A DNA stretch of 39,825 nt from a virus: IMG/VR virus record IMGVR_UViG_3300045977_000264, positions 1 to 39,825 of that record; one strand, written 5' to 3'. The notes under the pieces are model-generated. The model saw nothing but the letters and a program-made list of their open reading frames with translations. It ran no database searches and had not been told where the DNA came from. The first letter of the stretch is position 1. Every line of letters starts with the position of its first letter. The translations under genes and the position numbers were made by a program. Shown here in pieces: positions 30,094-36,727 of this stretch.

Positions 30094-31591
30094 CGTCCTC
30101 TTCCTCCTCAAGGTTCTCCTCGCCCCCACCGCCCATCGCGGGCTGTACGTCCGCCATGATCTCATTCCAGAGCTTGCGACGATCCGCGATGTTCCGGGCC
30201 AGCTCCTCGGCCTGATCGAGCGTCAAGCCACGCCGCCGGGCCAGGATCTCGATCGGATCGGCCAGACCCTGGTCAAGCTCCCACTGATCCGCCACATTGC
30301 GTTCCGAGGTCGCAATCGAGGGCCTCGGTTCAGGCCAAACACAGACGAGCTGAGGATCGCTCGCCGCCTGGGCATAACCCTCGCCACCCGCGTAGAACAC
30401 ACTCACCACAGCCAGGGACTTCGCCGCCAGCTCCTTCTCGGTCTCCGCGAAGTCGCCCTGACGAGCCTGGGTGTACTCGATCAGCGGCACCTGCTTCTCG
30501 ATGATCGCCGCTCCGCTGAAATCCGCCGCCGCGTCCGACCGTACGATCGTGAGCGGAACTTCGAGCTCCTCGAGCGTGTTATCCGCGAAGGTCTGGATAT
30601 CGAGCCACGCCGCCTCGACGCCAAGCTGGGCCTGGAGGTAGCCGATCTCCGGCTCCGACCGCATATCGCCCACCCGCTGCCCTGGCATGTTCGGCAGATG
30701 GATGAACCGCCCAACCTTGTGGAGCATCATCGCCTCGACCGGCAGATTCTTGGCCCACGCCAGAGGATTCAAGAAGGACTCGACATGCTCGGCCAGATCC
30801 GACATCTCGCGGTCGATGGATTCATTGGCTTCCCGCAAGGCAGAGCCAATCCCTCCCTCCCAGAATCGGCAATCCGGCGGCTCGTTCCGCACAAAGACGA
30901 AGGGCAGGACGCCAGGATAAGGAGTCGGCCCAGACTCCTCGGGAACCATCCGTTCCGCCCGGCGCCCGCCCGACGTGCGTCCCGTGGTCCAAGGCTCCGT
31001 GATAAAGGTCGCTCGCTCCCAAGCGGACCACAGTCGATACCGCGTCCTCATCTGGCCCAGCGAGGCCCGCATCCGTTCGATCGTGCACACCGCCCATGGG
31101 TTGACCGGATCATTGTCGAACAGGAACACCTCGAACTCGTGAGCCTTCCAGAGCCAGTACCGCAGCGGCTTCTCGGGATTCCCCGTCGCCTCGATCTGGA
31201 GGGCCGCGACATCGTTCAGCGTGGCCGCCCGATCCGCCGAGGCCATGCGGGAATTGATCTGCGTGTCCTGGTAGATGCCATCGAGAAAGTCCTGGATCGC
31301 ATCGTCGCCCTCCCACACCCGAGTCGGACCCGGCTTGTAGAGCGGCTTCGTGAGCCGCCGAATCACCGTGCGGGTCAGCCGGCTGTACCGCTTGGGACGA
31401 GCATCGAAGTCCGCTTGCTCCTCGTTGGGCCGCTTCTCGAGGTGCCGCTCATTCTCCATCTGGTAGTAATCTTCGTTCGCCTGCGCCTCGACAAGCCGCG
31501 CCATGGCAGCCGGCAGGCCGGCCTGCACCTCATCGACCAACGTGGTCAGAGATGGCGTGATCTCACGAGGTGTGAAGGCGTCAGCGGCCAT
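30035..31591 (-). CDS. Portal protein
   Basis: This is a 518-residue protein. Features of the siphovirus portal family include RYSRLTRTVIRRLTKPLYKP near residue 70 and the PYPGVLPFVFVRN segment of the wing. VGRFIHLPNMPGQRVGDMRS is followed by the long stem helix (EPEIGYLQAQLGVEAAWLDI). The C-terminal crown is acidic and disordered (EENLEEEEDDGE). It forms the dodecameric DNA gate at one capsid vertex. The start at 31591 is coupled by TAATG. It sits between the terminase and scaffold genes. Confidence 0.88.
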   Translation of the reverse strand: MAADAFTPREITPSLTTLVDEVQAGLPAAMARLVEAQANEDYYQMENERHLEKRPNEEQADFDARPKRYSRLTRTVIRRLTKPLYKPGPTRVWEGDDAIQDFLDGIYQDTQINSRMASADRAATLNDVAALQIEATGNPEKPLRYWLWKAHEFEVFLFDNDPVNPWAVCTIERMRASLGQMRTRYRLWSAWERATFITEPWTTGRTSGGRRAERMVPEESGPTPYPGVLPFVFVRNEPPDCRFWEGGIGSALREANESIDREMSDLAEHVESFLNPLAWAKNLPVEAMMLHKVGRFIHLPNMPGQRVGDMRSEPEIGYLQAQLGVEAAWLDIQTFADNTLEELEVPLTIVRSDAAADFSGAAIIEKQVPLIEYTQARQGDFAETEKELAAKSLAVVSVFYAGGEGYAQAASDPQLVCVWPEPRPSIATSERNVADQWELDQGLADPIEILARRRGLTLDQAEELARNIADRRKLWNEIMADVQPAMGGGGEENLEEEEDDGEATGARNGQPVAAGSEE

Positions 31592-31794
31592 TAGCTTCGC
31601 TCGCATTCCAGCTTATTCAACGCAACCGCAACTGCATGCTTACGCCGTCGCATCTCTTCCAGCGTGTCACCATAAACCTCGGCTAAGCACGTAATACCCG
31701 AGGCATCAAAACACAGCACCTGGCCAACATATCGACGCTTACGGTTCCGCTTGTTTCGGTATCGATCTTTGATGCCCGGAAGCACAGTCGACAT
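31591..31794 (-). CDS. Small basic hypothetical protein
   Basis: This is a 67-residue protein. It has a strongly basic start (IKDRYRNKRNRKRRYVGQVL), a short beta segment with CFDASGITCLAEVYGD and a helix EEMRRRKHAVAVALNKLECE. It is coupled on both sides (TGATG upstream, TAATG to portal). A nucleic-acid-binding packaging accessory is possible. No family is recognised. Confidence 0.65.
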   Translation of the reverse strand: MSTVLPGIKDRYRNKRNRKRRYVGQVLCFDASGITCLAEVYGDTLEEMRRRKHAVAVALNKLECERS

Positions 31795-32006
31795 CACACA
31801 CCACTCCCCAGACTCGCGAGGAAACGGATCACGCCGATCACGATCACAGCCGCAATGCAGATCCAGAACAGCGTCACCACCCATGAGGGGATCGCCACAC
31901 CGAACGCATTCGCGGCCACGTACACGGCGGCCACGATCGCGATCAGAATCACGAGCCAGATGGCCCAACCGGCAATCGTCCTGGGTGGCTGGAATCCGGT
32001 GCTCAT
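31794..32006 (-). CDS. Two-helix membrane protein, holin-like
   Basis: This is a 70-residue protein with two transmembrane segments (AGWAIWLVILIAIVAAVYVA and PSWVVTLFWICIAAVIVIGV) separated by a short turn, and with a short polar N-terminus. Size and topology suit a class II holin. It lies between the terminase and portal genes, separate from the other membrane proteins at 34063-34627, so the lysis genes are dispersed or this has another envelope role. Confidence 0.6.
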   Translation of the reverse strand: MSTGFQPPRTIAGWAIWLVILIAIVAAVYVAANAFGVAIPSWVVTLFWICIAAVIVIGVIRFLASLGSGV

Positions 32007-32015
32007 GACTCTCCC

Positions 32016-33536
32016 TCACGCCGCGAACAGCATCCCCGCCATCATCACCACCGTGTCCGCCAGGTCCGGTGACCGGCCAATCCGCTCGACCAGCTTTTCC
32101 TTGAGCTCGCATTCCAGCTTCCGCTCCCCGTGCACGTAGCGAATCGCCTGGATCTCCTCCCTGAGCTCCTCCCAGTGCCCGCCGATGACATGGGGAGGAA
32201 TCGACCAAGCCGTACTAGGTGGCGGGCCCTCATTGACGATACCTCGATCCGATCGCATCACGACCTGTGGCAAGGCCCGAGGATCACGAATCACCGCAGC
32301 CATCGGCGCCGAGAACTGAATCGAGGGATCGAGCCTGGTCCGCAACGACCAGGCACACCGAGTACGCCGATTCGCCATTCGGTTGCCACCGGAACCGGCG
32401 CCGAAGTGAGGATACGCATCCTCGATCCCAACGGCGGAGAGGTGGTGCCCGAAATCCGGACCACACCATCCGCCACCGTCGTACACGATCATGTCATGCC
32501 TGATTCCCCACTCACCCGAAAGCTGCTTGGCCCTCACAGCCGCGGCGATCAGATCCGTCCCCGTCGATACCTCGCAGTGAAGCATCCCGAGCTTGTCGCC
32601 TACCATCCAGACCGTACGATCCCGGCCCGTACCCTTGGCAACATCGATCGCCAGACACCTCTCACCGCCAAACACGTCAGGTCGTTTCGCCATGTAGCAG
32701 AGATCGAGCCAGGAGAGCGGGATGAGCTGGTCGTAGTCGTCATCAGGGAACTGGGCGAGAACGCGCGTCTTCCAGAACAGGGACGCCTCGCCATACGTCC
32801 GACGCGCGTTCTCGATCCAGGATCGATTCGCCAGCCCGGTAGGCAGCCCATTAACGATCACCTCCTCGTCCGTCAGATGAGCGTGCGGCGAGTCGAAGGC
32901 TGATAGCTGGATCAGCCGATAGCCAGGCGTGCCACGCCGCGCCATATCAGCAATCGTGCGGAAGTGGCCAGTCGCCCGGATGGGGTTGCCGAGCAACAGG
33001 TACGACTTGGCACCAAGCGATTCAAGAGCATCCCATATCGGTTGCTCGATGCCTGAAGACTCGTCCGTGATGACCAGCAATTCGCCCCCATCCGGACGAT
33101 GCCCCTGGAGGTTCTCCAGCTTCCTCGCGGCGAAGCCAATGGCATACCACTTCGGACCTAGCACGAGCATCTGCGGATTGGCATTGCCCTCGGTGATCCG
33201 GCCGAACAGCTTGATCCGACTCGTCTTCTTGCCGTACTTGATGCCGCCCCAGAGGGCGTTCACAAGCTGAGCGTTGCTCGACGAGGTCGTGACGACCATC
33301 GAGTTCGGTCGGGTGTACAGCCATCCCTTGACGATCGAGGGAGCGAACCAGGTCTTGCCCATCGCGTTGGCCGTAGGCACAACCGTGTACTTGTTCTCGA
33401 CGACCGATCTGGCGATCTCCTCCTGCTTCTCCCAGAGCTTAGGGCGACCCAATACCGCCTCGTGGAAGAGCGCCAGATCATCCCGGCACTCATCCAAAAG
33501 CTTGGCCAGCCGTCTATCCCTCTTGTCCCGAACCAT
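32016..33536 (-). CDS. terL: Terminase large subunit
   Basis: This is a 506-residue packaging motor. The ATPase has a variant Walker A PTANAMGKT (54-62) and Walker B LLVITDES (153-160) with catalytic Glu. The nuclease domain shows CLAIDVAKGTGRDRT with Asp298, VYDGGGWCG with Asp353, and SPDLADTVVMM near the C-terminus, giving the RNase H-like acidic triad. It cuts and translocates phage DNA into the procapsid through the portal. It follows the small subunit and an acidic mini-gene and is followed by a holin-like gene. Confidence 0.94.
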   Translation of the reverse strand: MVRDKRDRRLAKLLDECRDDLALFHEAVLGRPKLWEKQEEIARSVVENKYTVVPTANAMGKTWFAPSIVKGWLYTRPNSMVVTTSSSNAQLVNALWGGIKYGKKTSRIKLFGRITEGNANPQMLVLGPKWYAIGFAARKLENLQGHRPDGGELLVITDESSGIEQPIWDALESLGAKSYLLLGNPIRATGHFRTIADMARRGTPGYRLIQLSAFDSPHAHLTDEEVIVNGLPTGLANRSWIENARRTYGEASLFWKTRVLAQFPDDDYDQLIPLSWLDLCYMAKRPDVFGGERCLAIDVAKGTGRDRTVWMVGDKLGMLHCEVSTGTDLIAAAVRAKQLSGEWGIRHDMIVYDGGGWCGPDFGHHLSAVGIEDAYPHFGAGSGGNRMANRRTRCAWSLRTRLDPSIQFSAPMAAVIRDPRALPQVVMRSDRGIVNEGPPPSTAWSIPPHVIGGHWEELREEIQAIRYVHGERKLECELKEKLVERIGRSPDLADTVVMMAGMLFAA

Positions 33537-33539
33537 CAG

Positions 33540-33677
33540 TCAGTCCTGATCGACACCCTTGTCTTCATCATCATCGTCGTCAGGCTCATCCTCCTCGTCT
33601 TCTTCATCCTCTTCGACCTCGAAGCCCTTTTCCTCGTCCTTGTCCTCATCCACGTCCACGTCCGGTTCAGTTGTCAT
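33540..33677 (-). CDS. 45-residue extremely acidic protein between terminase genes
   Basis: This short frame encodes MTTEPDVDVDEDKDEEKGFE, then VEEDEEDEEDEPDDDDDEDK and GVDQD. About 28 of 45 residues are Asp or Glu. It starts 11 bp inside the small-terminase gene and ends three bases before the large-terminase ATG. The tight packing supports expression. DNA-mimic or chaperone roles are known for very acidic phage proteins; here that is inference. Confidence 0.6.
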   Translation of the reverse strand: MTTEPDVDVDEDKDEEKGFEVEEDEEDEEDEPDDDDDEDKGVDQD

Positions 33678-34056
33678 GTGATCCATTCCCAATGGGGAGT
33701 GTGCCTTGCTTCTTCATCGCCTGCTTACGCGCCTCGCGGATCTCCTCGGCCAATGCGATCACATCCACGCTGATCGTCGTCTCCGCATGCTGCAGATCAA
33801 TGCCACGCCGCATGGCCGCAAGCTCTCGCTTGAGCTCGACGAGCTGCTGATCCCGCAGGATGCGGTATGCCAGCTCCGCATCTGTCTCGGCCGCCGAGAG
33901 AACCCGATGGACCAGCACGGCACATTGAGAACGTTGGTAGCGGGGATTCATCGCCGCAAGCTGTCTCTGGATCTCGTTGGTGACCGAGATCGTCTTCTTG
34001 CCCTGCTTGCGACCCTTGGCGAGCTGGTTGCCCTTCTCGAACGGCTTGAATGGCAT
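33667..34056 (-). CDS. Probable terminase small subunit
   Basis: This is a 129-residue protein. It starts with a basic, glycine-containing tail (MPFKPFEKGNQLAKGRKQGK) typical of phage packaging or DNA-recognition proteins, followed by helices (ETDAELAYRILRDQQLVELK; LAEEIREARKQAMKKQG). It lies just upstream of the large subunit. A canonical N-terminal HTH is not obvious, so the call rests largely on position, size and basic N-terminus. GAGAGG precedes ATG 34056. Confidence 0.65.
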   Translation of the reverse strand: MPFKPFEKGNQLAKGRKQGKKTISVTNEIQRQLAAMNPRYQRSQCAVLVHRVLSAAETDAELAYRILRDQQLVELKRELAAMRRGIDLQHAETTISVDVIALAEEIREARKQAMKKQGTLPIGNGSHDN

Positions 34057-34062
34057 GGCCTC

Positions 34063-34395
34063 TCACTCCTTCACACGTTCCAGGATCAAATCGAGCTTGT
34101 GTTCCACCGATCCGAACTCAGTGTGTCGCAAGGCTCGCTCCTCCTTCACAAGCTTCCGCAGCTCGAGCCTCGCATCGTCCGCGAACCGCTTCACATCCGC
34201 CAAGGCTTGGTTGTAGTGCAGTCTCTGGAAAAGCACCTGACCGAGGAGTGAGAGGAGGCAGGCCACGACGATCGCAATCATCGACCACTGCCAGACACGA
34301 TTATTCGTCCTCGGCTCGGGTCTCGCTGCTCGCATCTCCGAGGTCAGGACTCTCAGGCGGTTTTCCAAGGTCGGGATATCGTCGGAATGCGTCAT
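34063..34395 (-). CDS. Membrane protein with C-terminal coiled coil (spanin- or holin-like)
   Basis: This is a 110-residue protein. An N-terminal cytoplasmic stretch (THSDDIPTLENRLRVLTSEM) precedes one transmembrane helix (VWQWSMIAIVVACLLSLLGQ) and an extended charged coiled coil (DARLELRKLVKEERALRHTE). The topology resembles an inner-membrane spanin, although the long N-terminal part is atypical. Its start lies 95 bp within the upstream membrane-protein gene, an overlap like those seen in lysis cassettes. Confidence 0.6.
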   Translation of the reverse strand: MTHSDDIPTLENRLRVLTSEMRAARPEPRTNNRVWQWSMIAIVVACLLSLLGQVLFQRLHYNQALADVKRFADDARLELRKLVKEERALRHTEFGSVEHKLDLILERVKE

Positions 34396-34627
34396 TGGCC
34401 CATTCCACAAGACGGCTCCGGTAAATGGCGAAACCCAGACGGAGCCGTTCGATCTCATGAGCGTGCTCGTCCTTGAAATGGGTTGATTCGTGGGTGCGAC
34501 GGTCCTTGAGGTCATCGAAAATACCCTTGACCACCGTGGCAACGATCCCGATCACAGCCGTCGCGATGGCGGCGTTCTGGACGGTGTCGACGGAAACTGT
34601 GCCCTGTGCGAGCAAGAAAATGTTCAT
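34301..34627 (-). CDS. Holin-like membrane protein
   Basis: This is a 108-residue protein. It has MNIFLLAQGTVSVDTVQNAA, a hydrophobic helix IATAVIGIVATVVKGIF, then a charged cytoplasmic or periplasmic region (KDRRTHESTHFKDEHAHEIE) and a polar tail. ATG 34627 is preferred over TTG two codons upstream. Overlap with the next membrane gene and proximity to the protease gene suggest a lysis module. Function is inferred. Confidence 0.6.
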   Translation of the reverse strand: MNIFLLAQGTVSVDTVQNAAIATAVIGIVATVVKGIFDDLKDRRTHESTHFKDEHAHEIERLRLGFAIYRSRLVEWANDAFRRYPDLGKPPESPDLGDASSETRAEDE

Positions 34628-34642
34628 CTTCAAGCCACTTCA

Positions 34643-35059
34643 TCATTCTTCCTCGCGAAGCGGCGTGATTCCCGGGGCTCCCGGCACCGTGGGAGCGAAT
34701 TCATCCGCGGGATCGAAGATCAACTCCTCGCTCCAGTCCGATTTCCGCCCACCCGCATCGATCTGACGCACACTCAATCGCACCTCGATCAGATCCTGCT
34801 CGTACTTGAGTTCCTGACCATCCGTCACAGCCGCGATAGGCTGCTCCGTGCCATTTTGAAACTCTCGGAGTTCCCAGCCGACAACGTCGTCGTCAGTCGC
34901 CGGCGGAAGCGAAAGCTGGTAGACCGTCTTCATGCCGTCCTCCTTTATCGGTTCCACGCCAGGCGGTTGGGGTTGCCTTGGCTTGAGCTGCTTCTCCGTC
35001 TCGCGAGCATAAGCCCTCACGAATCCCCGCCAGACCTCCTCTATGAACTCCACGAGCAT
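34643..35059 (-). CDS. Hypothetical protein with FN3/Ig-like domain
   Basis: This is a 138-residue protein. A helical N-terminus (MLVEFIEEVWRGFVRAYARE), a Pro-rich linker (KPRQPQPPGVEP) and a beta-sandwich C-terminus (YQLSLPPATDDDVVGWELRE, IEVRLSVRQIDAGGRKSDWS) that reads like a fibronectin type III repeat ending APTVPGAPG. It may be a virion or cell-surface-interacting factor. It lies between the protease and the membrane proteins. GAGG precedes ATG 35059. Confidence 0.6.
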   Translation of the reverse strand: MLVEFIEEVWRGFVRAYARETEKQLKPRQPQPPGVEPIKEDGMKTVYQLSLPPATDDDVVGWELREFQNGTEQPIAAVTDGQELKYEQDLIEVRLSVRQIDAGGRKSDWSEELIFDPADEFAPTVPGAPGITPLREEE

Positions 35060-35074
35060 CGAGCCAACCTCGCC

Positions 35075-35902
35075 TCACACCACGGGAGGCTTGGATCTGG
35101 TCTTCACCGCCACGGGAGCCGACGAGTCGGCCGGGTCTTCGATCAGGCTCCGGATCGTGTAGGCGTCGAAGTGTGATTGCGACTCGATGTGCCGGCGGGA
35201 GATCCAGAAATAGCCGCCCTGGCCAAACTCGACCCCCCAGGAGTTCTGGCACTTGATGAGCCAGTTGCCGCCGGTCGAATGCTTGGCGCCAAGGCCGGCG
35301 ACCACGGCATGATTGCCGGGCCCGAAACAGACACCGCAACAGCCTTCGATGTTGAAGTTATCGAAGCCCTTCCCCACGCAGACCGAGAAATTCATCGGCT
35401 CGCGGAGCTGCGTGGCAGACATCATCTCATCCCATGATCGGATCGGGCTGCCGACCTCGATTCGGAATCGCAGGGCCTGCTTGTAGTCCGCCTTGGAGAG
35501 CCTGTTCGGATCGATCGTGCCATACGGCACCGCGTCCTCGGTTGGCGTGCCGTAGGTCTTCATCAGCGCCAGGGCTTGGCTGATCGATGAGCCCTGATCG
35601 ACACCGCCGCAGAGAATGGCATAGATGAACCACGGGCTCAGCGCTTGGTGTGGCTGGCCCGTGATCCATCGCCCCCACTCTGCAGCCGTTGAAGCCGCGA
35701 AGCCGTTGCAGGCGCCCCATGGGCCCTGGTCCTTGACTTGGATGGGTGCGTTCTCGATCTCGAAGACTTGCCATTGCTCGGGTGAGACGAGTCGGGCACG
35801 AGGCGCCGCGCACTTCAGACGAAAGTCCCTGGGCGCCGGGACTGTTCCGAGCCGGCGTAGGTTTCGGAAACGGTCGACGAACTCCCCATGCTCAATGGCC
35901 AT
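35075..35902 (-). CDS. Papain-like (C1) cysteine protease
   Basis: This is a 275-residue C1-family peptidase. The oxyanion Gln59 and catalytic Cys65 lie in VKDQGPWGACNGFAA, the catalytic His198 in GPGNHAVVAG, and Asn220 in KCQNSWG, so the catalytic set is complete. There is no signal peptide and no long pro-domain. AAGGAGG precedes ATG 35902, which lies 11 bp inside the upstream exported-protein gene. It is the second gene of the late operon, next to membrane proteins, and no muralytic endolysin is recognisable elsewhere. It may lyse a proteinaceous host envelope or process virion proteins; both are inference. Confidence 0.85.
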   Translation of the reverse strand: MAIEHGEFVDRFRNLRRLGTVPAPRDFRLKCAAPRARLVSPEQWQVFEIENAPIQVKDQGPWGACNGFAASTAAEWGRWITGQPHQALSPWFIYAILCGGVDQGSSISQALALMKTYGTPTEDAVPYGTIDPNRLSKADYKQALRFRIEVGSPIRSWDEMMSATQLREPMNFSVCVGKGFDNFNIEGCCGVCFGPGNHAVVAGLGAKHSTGGNWLIKCQNSWGVEFGQGGYFWISRRHIESQSHFDAYTIRSLIEDPADSSAPVAVKTRSKPPVV

Positions 35903-36422
35903 GTCGCGCCTCCTTGCAGGCCGCGATGATGTCCGACTCCATCGGACTCTCGAGAGTCCTCGTGACCGTGCCATCCTCGGCGACGAACACGAGTAGGGGG
36001 TACCCGTGCTCGGTCACCAGGGAGGAGAGGTTCAGATCCTGGATGGCCTGCTGGTCGCTGCGGAGCACGCGCCATTGCATGCCGGATTCTCGAGCGGCGG
36101 TTCGGACAGCCGGATCGGTGGTGAGCGCCAGCTGGCCGGGTGTGGCCTTCTGAGCGTGGATGAGGTAGTACGCCCATGTTGAGGCTGGCCGCGTTTCCGA
36201 CTCGGGCTCAGGTGGTACCGGAGCGGGAGGAGGAAGAGGAGCCTGGCTGGCCGAGAATCGCCGGATCGGGACTGTGAAGGTATGCCAGGCGGTTTGGCCG
36301 ATAACGACCGTGGCCTTGGTTGGCTCCAGGGCCTGCAGGTCCAGGACGACCGGATCATGGTCGTCGCTTTGGGTAGGGAGGAAGCCTACCAAAAGCAATA
36401 GCAATGAACGACCGGGAGTCAT
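35892..36422 (-). CDS. Exported protein with thioredoxin-like C-terminus
   Basis: This is a 176-residue protein, the first of the late operon. A signal peptide (MTPGRSLLLLLVGFLPTQS) is followed by a beta segment, a Pro-rich linker (APLPPPAPVPPEPESETRPA) and a C-terminal alpha/beta domain (QAIQDLNLSSLVTEHGYPLL, VFVAEDGTVTRTLESPMESD) with the strand-turn-strand YPLLVFVAEDGTV typical of the thioredoxin fold. The CxxC is absent. It overlaps the protease start, so the two are probably co-translated and may act together in the envelope. No clear Shine-Dalgarno precedes ATG 36422. Confidence 0.65.
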   Translation of the reverse strand: MTPGRSLLLLLVGFLPTQSDDHDPVVLDLQALEPTKATVVIGQTAWHTFTVPIRRFSASQAPLPPPAPVPPEPESETRPASTWAYYLIHAQKATPGQLALTTDPAVRTAARESGMQWRVLRSDQQAIQDLNLSSLVTEHGYPLLVFVAEDGTVTRTLESPMESDIIAACKEARHGH

Positions 36423-36499
36423 TATAGGAATAATGCCTCTAGATCATCATCTCTCTATGATCAAGGAGCATAGTTTTAGTATGGCCGGTTGTCCACCCC

Positions 36500-36523
36500 C
36501 TGGCACGGAATCTGGCACGGAAT
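36500..36523. repeat. Putative integrase arm site P (double unit)
   Basis: Two tandem 12-bp units of the form CTGGCACGGAAT or TCTGGCACGGAAT lie about 100 bp left of the attP core. The pair recurs at 36698-36721 with 22 of 24 bases identical. Paired direct repeats flanking a core are typical arm-type binding sites of tyrosine integrases. Confidence 0.6.
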
Positions 36524-36621
36524 TCATGGGATGGGGGGCTCGTGGTCCGAAGAGTCGCATTGCCGAAACGCGGGAAAGGCTGTATTTCCCGGCCCGTTCG
36601 ATCAGGATCTGAAGCGTGAGA

Positions 36622-36668
36622 TCAGTCTTCGGAACTGGCGGTTGGAGGTTCGAATCCTCCCGGGTGCA
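36622..36668 (+). other. attP core: 3' part of tRNA-Arg(UCG)
   Basis: The bases fold as the 3' part of a tRNA. The anticodon stem TCAGT/ACTGG closes the loop CTTCGGA (anticodon TCG at 36629-36631). It is followed by a 5-nt variable loop, the T arm GGAGG-TTCGAAT-CCTCC, the acceptor strand CGGGTGC and discriminator A (36668). The T arm and acceptor closely resemble bacterial tRNA-Arg. The D arm and the 5' acceptor strand are absent, so it is not a functional tRNA. On integration it would restore the 3' end of the host tRNA-Arg gene. CCA is not encoded. Confidence 0.85.
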
Positions 36669-36697
36669 TTGGGGTTTTGGGAGATCAGGCCACCTTG

Positions 36698-36721
36698 CTG
36701 GCATGGAATCCGGCACGGAAT
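36698..36721. repeat. Putative integrase arm site P' (double unit)
   Basis: This is the second copy of the paired 12-bp direct repeat (CTGGCATGGAAT then CCGGCACGGAAT), 30 bp right of the core and six bases before the integrase ATG. Integrase bound here could repress its own gene. Confidence 0.6.
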
Positions 36722-36727
36722 CACCTG

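Larger units (their letters stand above)
36423..36727. other. attP region
   Basis: This intergenic region between the divergent late operon and the integrase holds the tRNA 3' fragment (36622-36668), two 24-bp direct repeats on either side (36500-36523, 36698-36721), and a hairpin CGGGAAA-7-TTTCCCG (36571-36577, 36585-36591). This is the layout of an attP core with integrase arm sites. Confidence 0.8.

Noticed and set aside
29906-31594. Long rightward frame of 562 codons
   Set aside because: Antisense of the portal and scaffold-side genes, with shadow composition (Arg/His/Leu-rich).
36597-36668. Intact tRNA gene
   Set aside because: Only the anticodon arm through discriminator is present. 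No D arm or complementary 5' acceptor strand can be formed from the upstream bases.
36447-36716. Leftward 89-codon frame containing CTREDSNLQPP
   Set aside because: This peptide is the well-known mistranslation of a tRNA T arm in antisense; it lies on the attP tRNA fragment.
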